64,000 nucleotides of DNA from Marasmius tenuissimus. Lineage: Eukaryota > Basidiomycota > Agaricomycetes > Agaricales > Marasmiaceae. The stretch spans positions 3,100,001 through 3,164,000 of the forward strand of contig JAQOTA010000050.1 of assembly GCA_029532415.1 (NCBI GenBank), in the 5' to 3' direction. Position numbers and translations under genes: made by a program. Positions 13,411-24,907 of this stretch are shown here, piece by piece. How positions within the stretch are numbered: the stretch's first letter is position 1; each line of letters begins with the position of its first letter. The notes under the pieces are model-generated. The model worked only from the letters and a program-made list of their open reading frames with translations. It did no database searches and had not been told where the DNA came from.

Positions 13411-15441
13411 CTACATGGCAAACCCGCCATTGCCGCCGCCGCCACCACCTCCTCCTCCATAGTTTCCATCATGTCCTCTCCGAACATCATGAACGGAATG
13501 CTGATCTCCTCCATAGCCATGGTACCCGCCATAGCGCTCTTGTGGATATCCAGAGGGATCAGAGGGATGTCCATACCCTTGATGATACTGGTTGTCCGGA
13601 GGATGATTGGAATATTGCGTATATGAGGGGCTAGAGGTCTGGTGGTGTGAATAGCCATCGTCATAGCCAAGGTGCGAAGGTTGAGGAGAGGGCCGCCGCA
13701 TGACAGGATCAGGTGTCCCAGTCGCGTACCCTTGATAGACGTCGCGAGGGTCAAGCCTATTTCCACCAGGACTGTACGGGTTGTTCATTGGAGGTGGAAC
13801 CGATCCAGGACGGTCCATCTGTGCGAACGGAGCGCCCGAGCTCGTAAGGTGAGCAGAGCTTTCATTTTCGTTCTCGTAGGGGTAATTGTATAATGATTCC
13901 TCGCGACCGAACGACGGTTGTGAAGGGTTAAAATGCGCAACTGAGCCTGGTGGTTGATGTGTAGAGTATGGGTTGTAGGCTGGCATGGGTGGTGGATAAC
14001 CGGCTTTGTCGGCTTGGTAGTAGTACTGGTCCGCGGTATATGTGCTACCAGGAGGGCCACGGGTGCGCAGCGAGGAGGCGTCGTCGAAGTCATCATCAAC
14101 GGAGAGGTTGGGAAGTGTAGGTTGCGGGAGAGGTTTGCCAACAAGCTCTCCTTTCTTGTTCTTCAGATGAGAGTAGTCACCCATAGCCTCCTTCTGTGCC
14201 AGCTTAGCAGCGTCAGCAAGACGTTGCTTCTGTCGACGTTTGATGACAGCGCTGATACGCTGTTATAGAAATAAATCACTTAACACCGCAATGACCATGC
14301 TGAAAGATGTCAAGACATACCTTGTCAACCTTGTGACAGCAGTATTCCTAGATTGCAAGAGAGCTCACGTTAGCAGCTGCTGCCTGGTGGAAAGGGAAGA
14401 CCGCTTACCTTCAGGTTTCCTCGAATATGGATCAGGAGGGGTACGTAGCATACACCGGCGACGATGAGAAGGAGTAAGGAACCAGCGAAGATTGTCACGG
14501 TGAAAAAGGTAGTGACCGTCAAAGCAGACGTGGTGAAGTTCTTGTTGTCGAAGTACTTGCCAATTTCGTACCATTCACCCTTCTCATTCTTACGAGAAAG
14601 GTAGACGGCGTAAAGGGTGAGGGCATTGATGGTCTGACGAGGTCCGTCGGCTAACAACAAACGTTTCCAACCTATCCGTGGGACGGCGTCAGGCACTGAT
14701 GGAAAGGGAGGAGGGCGAGGCTTACTCTTGAAGACGAAGAACACAAAGAAAGCAAAATCGTCGCTCGTTTTGGTCGAATTACTGATGTGATCGAAGAAAC
14801 AAAAGTGATTGTATGATCCTGGGGTACCCATGAAAACTTGCGAGTGCGGGAAGACCAAAACTACTCACGAAGCGAGTAGTAATTGTTGGCGAGGACGTTG
14901 GTGAAGGCGTACGATATATCTCTACTGGCGATGATTCTTCGGGCTTTCCATGACTCGTATCCGAGCTAAAATGGCTTCAGAAGCGTGAAATCGACGGCAA
15001 AAGTATCCGCACCAGAAGGAAAGAGAAAATAATGCATCCCACGAACAGCCATTTCCCAACTTCGAAAGGTATGGCAACGCAGTCCGAGTCCCCCTCATTC
15101 TGCTTGGAGCATTTTTCGAAGATTTCATTAGACCAGCCGTCGGACGATATCATGGTAATGGCGGTGAAGATATCAGACATGTAGACCAGGAATGACTTGA
15201 GGACAATAAGGTAGAGGAACAGATATCTGGCAGCAGGGATGAGACGCCATACAAGGATGAAAATTTGTGTACGTACTTGAGCCGCATGAAGAAGCCATTA
15301 TCTGTGAATTCTGTGGTGTCGACGAAGTCGAACTGGGGATAAGGAGGTGAGCTCAAGAGGACAAGGTTGGGGTGCTGTTAGGGACGATACCTTGTGGTCG
15401 GGAACGATTTCTCGCTTCCATTTGGGACCACTGCAACACAT
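13411..15441 (-). CDS. KCH1: fungal plasma-membrane K+ transporter, Kch1/Prm6 family
   Basis: Multi-pass membrane protein of the fungal Kch1/Prm6 family, known in yeast for low-affinity K+ uptake during pheromone and stress responses. The start MCCSGPKWKREIVPDHK (15441) splices to FDFVDTTEFTDNGFFMRLK, then YLFLYLIVLKSFLVYMSDIF, then DCVAIPFEVGKWLFVGCIIF, SYNHFCFFDHISNSTK, DDFAFFVFFVFK, GWKRLLLADGPRQTINALTL, IFAGSLLLLIVAGVCYVPLL, IHIRGNLK|EYCCHKVDK|RISAVIKRRQKQR. All these blocks are family hallmarks. A long Pro/Tyr/Gly-rich cytosolic tail follows (MGDYSHLKNKKGELVGK to a poly-Gly end), not needed for transport in relatives. It is divergent from DRG1 with 175 bp between starts. Confidence 0.9.
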
Positions 15442-15616
15442 AGCGAGAGTGAGGTTGTTGTAGAGGGATTAAGGACAGAAATTGAGACTGCGAGCCCGTC
15501 GCATTCAGCAGAGTTGAAAGAGTGTGAGTGTCACAGGTCAAAAGATGTTCGATACCAAATCCATCACAACTGCCGCGCACAGGTTCGGAGTTTGCCGAGC
15601 ACCCCGAACCAGAACA

Positions 15617-17440
15617 ATGACGACCGTACAGAAAATAAAGGTGCGTCCGATTGACGGTGTTTGCATTCCAAAATGTTCTGAGCATTATTATTTTCATCGC
15701 TTTATCATGTCAGGAAATCGAAGATGAAATGGTCAGTATTACGCTTTTTGGCTGGTGAAGCAGTTCTCTGAATGAGTATCTTTAGGCCAAAAGTATGTGG
15801 ACCGAGCTTTGACATCTTCCATCTCGTGTCGACACTTCGTTTCTCTAGCCCAAAAGAATAAGGCCACAGCCTACCATCTTGGTCAATTGAAGGCGAAACT
15901 AGCCAAACTTCGCCGTGAACTTATAGCACCGAGCAGCGGCAGTGGAGGGGGAGGCGGTGGGCTCGGGTTCGACGTCGCCAGGTGAGATATTGTCTGTTTT
16001 CATAGTGCATCGTACTCACGATCCTATCAGGACTGGTATAGCATCAGTTGGATTCGTTGGGTTTCCCTCAGTCGGAAAAGTCGGTATTCCATTGTTCAAA
16101 CTATCTTCATCGGCTTAGTCCCCATCGAAAATCAGTCCACCCTCATGTCAAAACTCACGGGCACACATTCCGAGGTCTCCGCCATCGACTTCACTACTCT
16201 CACTACCGTCCCTGGAACAGTAAAGGTACACGGCGCACCGATACAAATCTTAGATCTGCGTATGTTCGCTGTTGAGATTTTTTCGGGTTTTCAGTCATGA
16301 TGTAATCAAACTTGCAGCGGGTATCATCGAGGGTGCAAACGATGGTCGAGGTCGAGGTCGACAAGGTGCGTACCACTGTGGTATATCTGTGATCTGATCC
16401 TAACCATCCCCATAGTCATCGCCGGTACGGAGATCAAACGTTAGTCCCGAGATTACCAACATAATTGACCCAACTAATCCAGTGGCCCGCACTTGCAACC
16501 TCATCTTCATCGTGCTGGACGTGCTAAAACCGCTGGGTGACAAGAAGATCATCGAGGGCGAACTGGAAGGGTTCGGCATCAGACTAAACAAGAAACCGCC
16601 TGCAATTATCGTTCGTAAGAAAGAACGTGGTGGTATCGCTATCACAAATACCGTCCCTCTAACAAATATCGACCATGATGAGATCAAGGCCATTCTTAGC
16701 GAGTACAGGATAAACAACGCCGATGTCGCCATTCGTGAGCCTAATGCTAATGCGGACGACCTGGTGGATGTGATAGAGGGTAACAGAGTATATATTCCCG
16801 CCCTATATGTGAGTAACTATACTCTTGAAGGTTGTGTACAATGACGCTGACGACTCGACCAAGGTACTCAACAAGGTGTGTTTGTGCCTTTCGCCAAATC
16901 TACCTTTCCTGATCGTCCAGTAGATCGACGCAATCTCAATCGAGGAGCTGGATCTACTGTACGTACCACTGTTGTCTACACTGATCAACAACCCCTCATC
17001 TTTATGATAGGTACAAAATCCCAATGTCTGTTCCTATATCATCAAAGGAGTGGCTCAATGTCGACGAACTCATCGACGTGATGTGGAAAACACTCGACCT
17101 CGTTCGAGTCTACACAAAACCTCGCGGACTGGCACCGGACTACTCATCACCGGTGGTACTGAGGCGAGGTAAATGTACCATCGAGGACTTTTGTATGTCA
17201 ATACACAAGGAGATCGCCAAGCAGATGAAGTAGTAAGTCGCGCGTTTCTTTGTGCTGTTTTATAGCTCCTAAATTCGGCCGCAGCGCTGTCGTCTGGGGT
17301 GCGAGTGCGAAACATACACGAGGGCAGAAAGTGGGACTGGATCATGTTCTGGAAGACGAAGATGGTAGGTTTGTCGACTTGGAACTATATGAGCTAGATG
17401 GGCTGATTGTCTGCCAGTGGTGCATATCTCGAAGAAGTAA
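15617..17440 (+). CDS. RBG1: developmentally regulated GTP-binding protein DRG1/Rbg1
   Basis: Cytosolic TRAFAC-class GTPase that binds ribosomes with a DFRP/Tma46 partner and helps stalled translation. [37 protein letters not shown] gives the N-terminal helical region. G1 is GFPSVGKST (about 16060-16085). The effector region is [11 protein letters not shown]3 is DLPGIIEGA and G4 is LNKID after splicing near 16870-16930. The C-terminal TGS domain is [20 protein letters not shown], ending EDVVHISKK at 17440. Many 45-65 nt introns. The Gly-run [17 protein letters not shown] before G1 is typical of the family. All nucleotide-binding motifs look intact. Confidence 0.94.
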
Positions 17441-17660
17441 CATCTCAATGTATGTGTATGTACTTGTGTGCCAATATCAACACTGTGCATTGCGGTGTCA
17501 TTACAGGGTTCCAAGAAGTCCGAACTAGCTATTAGGTATGTACAAGTAGGAATGAGGGGGGTTCTACAATATCGTCTAAGATACAGCGAGTGGGGTTTCA
17601 AGAAGATAGGTTGGGAGCAATGATTATACAGGGTATCGGCAGAACGAACAAAGAAAGCAG

Positions 17661-19055
17661 CTAGAAATCTGCATCCATCGTGCTGACGAATAGTCAGCCC
17701 ATGTTCAACGATCGATTGTACCTACCTGCAGTTCGAACACAATACCTTCTGGAGACACGACCTGCGCAGGTCGTATTTCGAGAGGGGTTGTGGCCGGAGT
17801 GCACCAGGTTTGTGTTCGAATAACTCACAATCTTCTATCGTCAAGTTGGGGCGTTGATGGCTTTGAATGGTTGACATTGGCCTTGGTGTATTCTGCGACC
17901 CGCTTTTCAAAAAAGTTGGCCTTTCCTTGCAGGGATATCATGTCCATGAAATCAAAGGGGTTGTGAGAATTGTAGATCTTTTCGTTGCCGAGTGAAACGA
18001 GAAGGCGGTCTGCGACGAATTCGATATATTGACACATTAATTTCGCGTTCATTCCTATAAGACCAACTGGTAGCGCGTCTGGGACGGCGAGAAATTTAGA
18101 ATACAGACGAGGATCGGCGGGCAGAACTTCGCACCTGTCAAGAACTCTTGTTCTATTGACACTGCCTCCTCGATGATCTTACGAACCACGTCGGGGTGAG
18201 GTCGTCGTCGAATGTGAGTGAAAAGGAGACAGGCAAAGTCCGTATGCAGTCCTTCGTCGCGGCTGATGAGTTCGTTCGAGTAAGTCAAACCAGGCATGAG
18301 TCCCCGCTTCTTAACCCAGAATATAGACGCGAATGATCCGGAGAAGAATATGCCCTCCACTGCGGCAAACGCGACCAATCTCTCTGCGAATGATGTTCGT
18401 TTATCGGATATCCACTTGAGGGCCCACTCAGCCTTGCGCTTGATGCATGGTACTGTGTCTATCGCGTCAAAGAGAAACCGTCGCTCGGATGGGTCCTTGA
18501 TGTATGTGTCGAGGAGAAGGGAGTAAGTTTCCGAATGTACGTTCTCGATCATGATTTGGAATCCGTAGAAACATCGTGCCTCTGCAGCCTGGACTTCATT
18601 CGAGAACCGCTCGACCAGGTTTTCGTTCACTATTCCATCCGATGCCGCAAAAAATGCAAGGACCCGCGAAATGAAAAACCGTTCATTGTCGTTCAGGCGC
18701 TGATGCCAGTCCATTAGGTCGTGCGACAGGTCGATTTCCTCTGCTGTCCAGAATGATGCTTCGGCCCTCTTGTACATTCGCCATATCTGCCAATGAGAAT
18801 GTTAGTGACGGTGGTGACCTCAGCAGACAGACTTGAGCACACACATCCTCGTATTGTATGGGGAACAAGACAAAGCGACGCTTGCTTTCCTTCAATAAAG
18901 GCTCTGATGATGTTTAGATGGTAAGTAAGTGGCTGAAGCGAGTGGTAATGCCACATGAGATGCATGCCTTCTTCCAAGTCCAAGTCCATTTGTTCGTCGC
19001 ATTCATTCTCATAGATCTGCTCTTTCATTGAATGAAGATATAGCTGAGGGGCCAT
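17661..19055 (-). CDS. RNR2: ribonucleotide reductase small subunit, paralogue B
   Basis: Class I R2 subunit, which holds the di-iron/tyrosyl radical used by R1 to make dNTPs. It starts [20 protein letters not shown] at 19055. A candidate GC-AG intron (donor GAAG|gcatgc, acceptor catcag|AG) joins [19 protein letters not shown]. Iron and radical residues are all present: D in [11 protein letters not shown] and Y in [11 protein letters not shown] in AAVEGIF; E and H in RDEGLH. The usual C-terminal R1-binding peptide seemed absent at first. It lies in a separate 22-nt coding exon (17661-17682) after a 146-nt intron, giving FTMDADF. The N-terminal extension is only about 29 residues, against about 90 in the divergent paralogue at 19754. 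Probably an active R2, not an Rnr4-like inactive partner. Confidence 0.92.
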
Positions 19056-19753
19056 GTTGGGAAGAGGAAAGGAGTTTTTTAGTGTTTTTCAATGGTGCTA
19101 GACTCAGATAATTGGTGGCGGCATGGAGCTGACTGAGTTGAGATGACAAGTTTTCAGATCGCCGACGTCACCGGCTCCTGATCATGAGTAACGTCGGTAC
19201 CGCTGAGTGATTCAGATCTTATCACATCTTATCATGATCTTCCCACGTACGCAGTTGGCCGGCGCTCGGCTTTCTGCACATGAAACATTCACGCCTTTAC
19301 TTGAAGTTGTAAGTACGAACTTTTTGACTCTTATGTGGCACTCTGAAACATACAGAAAAATTGTTGGGCCCCTGACAAGGTCGTAGCACTGTTGTATCTG
19401 CCTCGGGAAGGCCCTGGAAGGCCACCTCAGAGTCATCGACCCTGAGTAGCTTGATAATTGCTGCAACGGCCGCCCCGGCTTCGGCTGCAATTTGCACCTT
19501 GGCAACTCGGGTTCGGACCAAATCGGACGTTGATTTGTGCTATTCGCGTAGCACGTGACACGCAAGCGAAATCAAACAACGCGCTCACGTTCATCGTTGA
19601 AGCAGCTCGTGTATGTTGAACACGCCAAATATGTGCAACTTGTGACCAGCCATAAAAGCACGCGACTCGTCTCACTTGTTTCTTCACCTCCTACCACTAG
19701 GACTTCCTCTACTTTCCCTCCAAGCGACGCCCAATCTATCTTCTCTTTGCACA
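19056..19753. other. shared upstream region of the two R2 genes
   Basis: 698 bases between divergent start codons. It contains a CACGTG palindrome at 19552-19557 and CT-rich tracts before the plus-strand start. Minus-strand open frames here show no family similarity. A bidirectional control region is inferred only from geometry. Confidence 0.5.
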
Positions 19754-21276
19754 ATGTCTCCGACCCTTGCTCCTCGTACCCCCTCGCCTGGCCCTACCCC
19801 CTCCAAAAAGGTTCGTCTGCTCGCGTCGCGTCGCGTGCACTTCAATATCAACAAATACTCATCTGTATTTGTATTTGTTATATCAGGCTGCAATGCGTAT
19901 GCAAGCCTGTTCTCTGGAGTCGCCAACGAAGAAGTCCGCCAAAAAAGTCGCGTCGCTCATCGACGACAAGCGTCGTTCAACGTCGCCGCTAACTGGAGAG
20001 GACTCGGAAGAAGAGGAGGAGGATCTCGAAGAGTTGAGAAAGCGATTCGTTGGTGATGTTGAGCTGCCAGAGAGTACGTCGGTCGACGCAAACACATTCT
20101 CCTTCTGACATCCCACGCAGGCGAAGAACCCCTCCTTCAAGAGACCAAGCGCCGTTTCGTCCTGTTCCCTATTCAGTATCCTGAAGTACGCGTCGCGTCT
20201 CATACCTCTCCTTGACACGTCTTTAATTACCTCGCCCCACAGATATGGCAAATGTACAAGAAAGCTGAAGCCTCCTTCTGGACTGCTGAAGAGATGGACC
20301 TGTCCAAGGATTTGCACGACTGGAACAACCGCATGAACGACAACGAACGTCACTTCATCTCGCACGTCCTCGCGTTCTTTGCCGCTTCGGATGGAATCGT
20401 CAACGAAAATTTGGTTGAGCGTTTCTCTAACGAAGTTCAGGCTGCCGAGGCTCGATGCTTCTACGGCTTCCAGATCATGATGGAGAACATTCATTCCGAA
20501 ACGTATTCCCTCCTCATTGACACCTACATCAAGGACCCACGCCAACGCGAATACCTCTTCGACGCGGTAGAGACAATTCCTTGTGTCAAGCGCAAGGCAG
20601 ACTGGGCTCTTACCTGGATCGCCGACCAGAAGTCGACCTTTGGAGAGCGACTTGTTGCCTTTGCTGCTGTCGAGGGTATCTTCTTCTCCGGATCCTTCGC
20701 ATCCATCTTCTGGATGAAGAAGCGTGGCTTGATGCCTGGCCTCACCTTCTCGAACGAACTCATTAGCCGTGATGAGGGTATGCACACCGACTTTGCTTGC
20801 CTTCTTTTCAGCCATCTCAAGCGCCGACCTCACCCCGATACCGTCAAGCGAATCATCACTCAAGCAGTCAAGATCGAGCAAGAATTCCTTACAGGTAACT
20901 TGTTCCTTTGTTTATCTTTGCGAATCATTCGCTGAACTATCCCCAGATGCTTTGCCCGTCGGTCTCATCGGCATGAATGCCAAACTCATGTGCCAATACA
21001 TCGAATTCGTTGCGGACCGTCTGCTCGTCGCCCTCGGCAACGACAAGATCTATAACAGCACGAATCCCTTCGACTTCATGGATATGATTTCTTTGCAAGG
21101 CAAGACCAACTTCTTCGAGAAGCGTGTGTCGGATTACTCGAAAGCTGGCATCAACCATGCCACCGAAACCACCGCGCAACCCGCGTCGAAAGCCTTGTAA
21201 GTTTCTCCCCCTCGCATTGCGGGATGTGTATACTGATTGATTATGACCTCGTAGCGTGATCGACGAGGACTTCTAA
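19754..21276 (+). CDS. RNR2: ribonucleotide reductase small subunit, paralogue A
   Basis: Canonical R2 subunit. Exon 1 encodes [20 protein letters not shown] phase-0 intron leads to [20 protein letters not shown] and an acidic stretch ([16 protein letters not shown]). [20 protein letters not shown] is followed by [13 protein letters not shown]. Metal and radical residues are intact: D in [11 protein letters not shown] and Y in [10 protein letters not shown] in AVEGIFF; E and H in RDEGMH. The C-terminus is split across an intron (GCCTT|gtaagt...tag|C) and reads FVIDEDF, the peptide that docks on R1. The extended N-terminus (about 90 residues before the FVLFPIQ block) is phosphosite-like (SPT, SPTP). 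It is much longer than in paralogue B. Confidence 0.95.
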
Positions 21277-22633
21277 GTACTCGGTTTTTTCCGGTTTCGT
21301 CTGTCTGTCAGGATCTCTCCCTCATGCATCGCTACTACTCATGATCTGTCTGTTATCGTTGTGCCATTAGATATGTTCTCCTGTATCAACACTGTAATGA
21401 AGGTATTTAATACTACTTATTATACCATGACACTCGCATTGGTTCTCTCGGCGGTCTTCACCACTGTTTCCTTGTAGGACAAGTGGCGCTCAAGGTCAGC
21501 CCGTCTTTCGTGCGATTAAAACAGACCATCGGAACCACCTTTTCTCCCGATATTTTATTTCTCGGGCTCCCAAAGCCCCCGGCGGGAGGAATGTTGACCT
21601 GAGATCAGTGTTCAGTCAGAGAAGTTGAGAGGTGCTTAGTTCAGTAATGAGAAAAATATTTTTGCTAGTGTATCGGTACGATTTGGTTCCCGGTACCAGC
21701 GCTGAAGTGCACTTGCTGACGTTTCCTGATAGCGTTCCGCCACCGGGCCTACGCATAATTAAAGGAGCGGATCAACGCTCGAGCTTACCCTTCAGAGTCA
21801 GGGGAACCGTACCTGTAACTCACAAGGGACCTGGCTTCTCTGGACGACTGCCCAGGCTATGCCGAGGGAGGATGAAGACTCTCAGTCAGCCTCAGTCAGA
21901 TTTGTTGATACTCCGTCTACTGAAAGTCAGCAATGAACCAATTGAAGATCGGCTGCAAGAGATTTCTGTCTAAAAGGTTACTGTTCCCGACTCGGACCAG
22001 AGGGGGAGGGAGTTCCCTATCCTCCGCGTGTCGTCATTTTCACCGGGGATGTAACACTTTCAGGAGGGCTAGATAGGACACAGCTTTATCGACCTCGATC
22101 AGAGTCCAGGACCAGGTTCGTGCAGTCATTCAACGCTGGATGGATGGTACCTTCCAGTAGAGTGTCAAAGGCACGGCCGTGTGGTCTGTCACAAGCTCGC
22201 AATCGATTGGACTAACCCACTTGCTTTCTCTCCCAGACGGTCCACTTCCATCCTGCGAAACACGCAGGAGGACCACTCCGTATACAGGAGGTATTACGAT
22301 CCGAAACCGCTCCCTACATTTTTATTCATTTAGGAGCGAATTTACGCAAGGTCTCGAGATATGTATGACACTCGATTCAGGAGACAGGCTGCTTGTTTTC
22401 CACCGTGTCAATCAATCAAGGCCTTTATATTCTACACGCTCCGCATGCCTCACAGGTTTGATTTCCCACCCATTCTTCATCAAGATTGAGGGTATTGCCT
22501 GGCCGATACTTCCGTAAGTCCTATCAATTTTTCTAATTCCTCCGCCTATAAATCCCTTTACCTACCATACTTTCTTCTTCTAGCGACACCCCTTCCCACC
22601 TTCGCCCATCCCTTGACTGAGTAGACCGTCGCG
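21277..22633. other. 1.36-kb gene-free stretch
   Basis: No convincing gene. Several short open frames (for example 21632-21973 and 22179-22517) show no family similarity or splice support. A 10-bp direct repeat CTCAGTCAG(C/A) occurs twice in a row at about 21880-21900. The last 150 bases are CT-rich and look like the promoter and 5' UTR of the next gene. Confidence 0.45.
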
Positions 22634-24039
22634 ATGAAAGGAGCTTCAATATTCTCGCCCAGGACATGGAGGAAGAAACGGCTGCAGAGGGACATGTCCG
22701 AACCCTCGACCTCGACCTCCGACCAACAAGATAACTGGAGTAACCTCGGTTTGGCTCCTCAGACCGAGAGCCCCCACAAGTCTCCTGCTACGCTCCCGGG
22801 ATACTCTCTATCCCACGCTCAGAGTGTAGTCAATCTGGGCTCACCCAAGATTTATGGGGAGCTTCCCGATCTTCCACACTCCTGCCCTCCTTCTCGAACC
22901 TCATCGAAACCTACTCTTTACTCCCCCAGCCCCAGACCACTTGATGGATACCGGCGCAGTGAGGAAACTCCTCGGCGACCTTCTCGTCCACCTAGTCTTA
23001 ACCTCGATTCTCCTGGGGCGGAACGAACGCCACCAAGATTATCCGAAGTGAAGCGGCCTCGTGTACCATTAACACGCTCCTGCACGTCCCCTTCGCCTCC
23101 GCCTCATATACACGTCCCGTGTCTTCGCACAAAGGCAAGTCTACCGGAGTTAGACGGTGTTTGGAAAGGCTTCCTTGAAGAGGTAGAGGAAGACCCACAC
23201 ACACTCGGTGCCAGTGGTGGCCTTCGCGGATTAGTACTTCCCAGCCAGCGCCCCCGATCAGTCGCCACTTCGCGATCCTCTTCGCGATCTTCTTCTCGGG
23301 CGAAGCGTTTTCAGGATCTTCCCCCCAGTCCTTCGTTTGATAAAACCCTGTTCGAGAGCAAGGCTATGCCACCGCTGGACAATGTACACGAGTCAGAGAC
23401 AGGCGACGACGAGGACTTGGGACCAGAGAGCCCCTTGACTCCTGATTTCTCAGCCTCCTTGTCCTTGTTCCCTCAACCACCCCCTCTGACCATTCGGAGG
23501 AAACCGATTCCGAAGCCCCTCGAAATACGTGCTTCACCGGTTTCCACACTACCACCGTCCCCGAGCAGTAGCTCCTCAGACTCTACCCCTTTAGCGACAC
23601 CCAGCACCCCTACCCGGTCATCCATTCTGAGTCCGCGGAGGCCGCTTAAGAGTCAGGATTGTCTAAGTCCCGACTACGTGTCGCCCACCGCATCCCCTAC
23701 CAGACCTCCGCCCCGCTCGTTTGCCAGTGATTCTGCCGTGCAAAGATTACACACGACACGCTCTTTTTACCAACCTCCCCGCAACAGAACACAACCGCTA
23801 GCCGCGAGCCACCGGACGACTTCGAGTGAATCGATTTCGTCGTGCAGTAGCACCGACGATGAGTTCCGAGAGCGGGTATGGCAGTTCCCTACCTCTACTC
23901 CGAAGTATCTGGTGAGTCACATCTTCTCGGAATGCTCGGTTGGTGTCCGGTTCAACTGATTGTTCATCTGTAGGAATCGAGTGGACGAAAGGCGCCCTCA
24001 CCCACCTACACACCTGTCCAGTATGGAATTGCTGTTTAA
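22634..24039 (+). CDS. Pro/Ser-rich disordered protein of unknown function
   Basis: Not recognised. The start is MKGASIFSPRTWRKKRLQRD. A long first exon (to about 23911) is Ser/Pro/Arg-rich with many SP/TP sites and RSSSRSSSRAKRF-type basic-serine runs. One more ordered-looking segment is KASLPELDGVWKGFLEEVEE (about 23135-23190). A GT-AG intron (about 23912-23973) joins TPKYL to ESSGRKAPSPTYTPVQYGIA and the stop at 24037-24039. The conserved-looking short helix and C-terminal tail suggest protein-interaction sites in an otherwise disordered chain. Function unknown. Confidence 0.7.
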
Positions 24040-24382
24040 CCAACATTCCACCTGTTATATTTGTTATATCGTTATCAAGAGGCGGGAGACGGGCGTTGGA
24101 TTCAAGATCATCGTCCATCCCGTGTCCGACATAATCTCCCAATGAAAGCGCGAATCGAATTGCCCTAGAATATTACTCCCGGAACATTCGCTCCACCAGT
24201 ATCTATGTATATATTAGCACCGCTCGATGTATATGTAACCGTACAAGCAAAATACCGAACGTTGAACGTCAATCGGAATCTTGAGGATGAGGGAGAGCAA
24301 AGGATACCGCGGCATCCGTCGCTAAACAAGAAGCTGAACTTTTTTCGTAAACCGGGCTCGCATCGAAAGGAGTAATGCGAGA
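24040..24382. other. convergent 3' intergenic region
   Basis: 343 bases between the 3' ends of the disordered-protein gene and VMA21. AT-rich with no supported gene. Probably 3' UTRs. Confidence 0.4.
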
Positions 24383-24770
24383 TCATCGTTGTTTCTTCGT
24401 CTCAGTCTTTCTTTGCACCGGTGCCGACTTGTCCTCTAGAAGGGAGAGGATTATGTATGTTATGAGAACAACGTTTGCTGCCACCACGGCGGTGATTGCT
24501 GCGAACGTTGCGTTTCCTGTAAAGGGAATCTTGAGTTTTCGGTAGATGTTTCAGTTCTTGAGCACCGTACCGTTCCAGATGTAGTTGAGAGACGCGTAAT
24601 AGCTTCCAAGGGGCGCAATGCCGAGGCAAATGCTGAATATGATGAGTTTTACGAGCGTTCCGCTAGATGTGGATTGTTCATCAATGGAATGGAAACTCGG
24701 AGGAACTGGAAGTGACGCACCCAGGAGCTGCATCAGCAACCGCGTTTGCTACAGCGACTTGTTCACTCAT
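24383..24770 (-). CDS. VMA21: V-ATPase assembly factor Vma21
   Basis: ER membrane chaperone for assembly of the V-ATPase Vo sector. Three exons give about 91 residues. MSEQVAVANAVADAAPG joins (58-nt intron, GT-AG) to GTLVKLIIFSICLGIAPLGS and YYASLNYIWNG (first membrane segment). A second intron precedes NATFAAITAVVAANVVLITY and IILSLLEDKS (second membrane segment). The tail KTETKKQR ends in a dilysine-type ER retrieval signal, comparable with the KKED of yeast. The start ATG is at 24768-24770 and faces ALG8 with 137 bp between starts. Confidence 0.9.
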
Positions 24771-24907
24771 TTTGGGCCGGAGAATGCCTCGCGAGAGATG
24801 GCTGTGGTCACGGTTAGGAGACAAGACACGACCGTAGTAGTGATCATCATCATGATGAGCGTTGTTGACCGAACACGTCCACGTGTGGGAATATTACTTC
24901 TTCGTTA

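Noticed and set aside
17825..18052. R2 paralogue B as a tail-less, possibly inactive subunit
   Set aside because: A downstream exon at 17661-17682 restores the canonical FTMDADF ending.
19883..20881. 332-codon open frame on the minus strand opposite R2 paralogue A
   Set aside because: It mirrors the conserved, codon-biased R2 coding sequence, has no family similarity and spans R2 introns. It is an antisense shadow.
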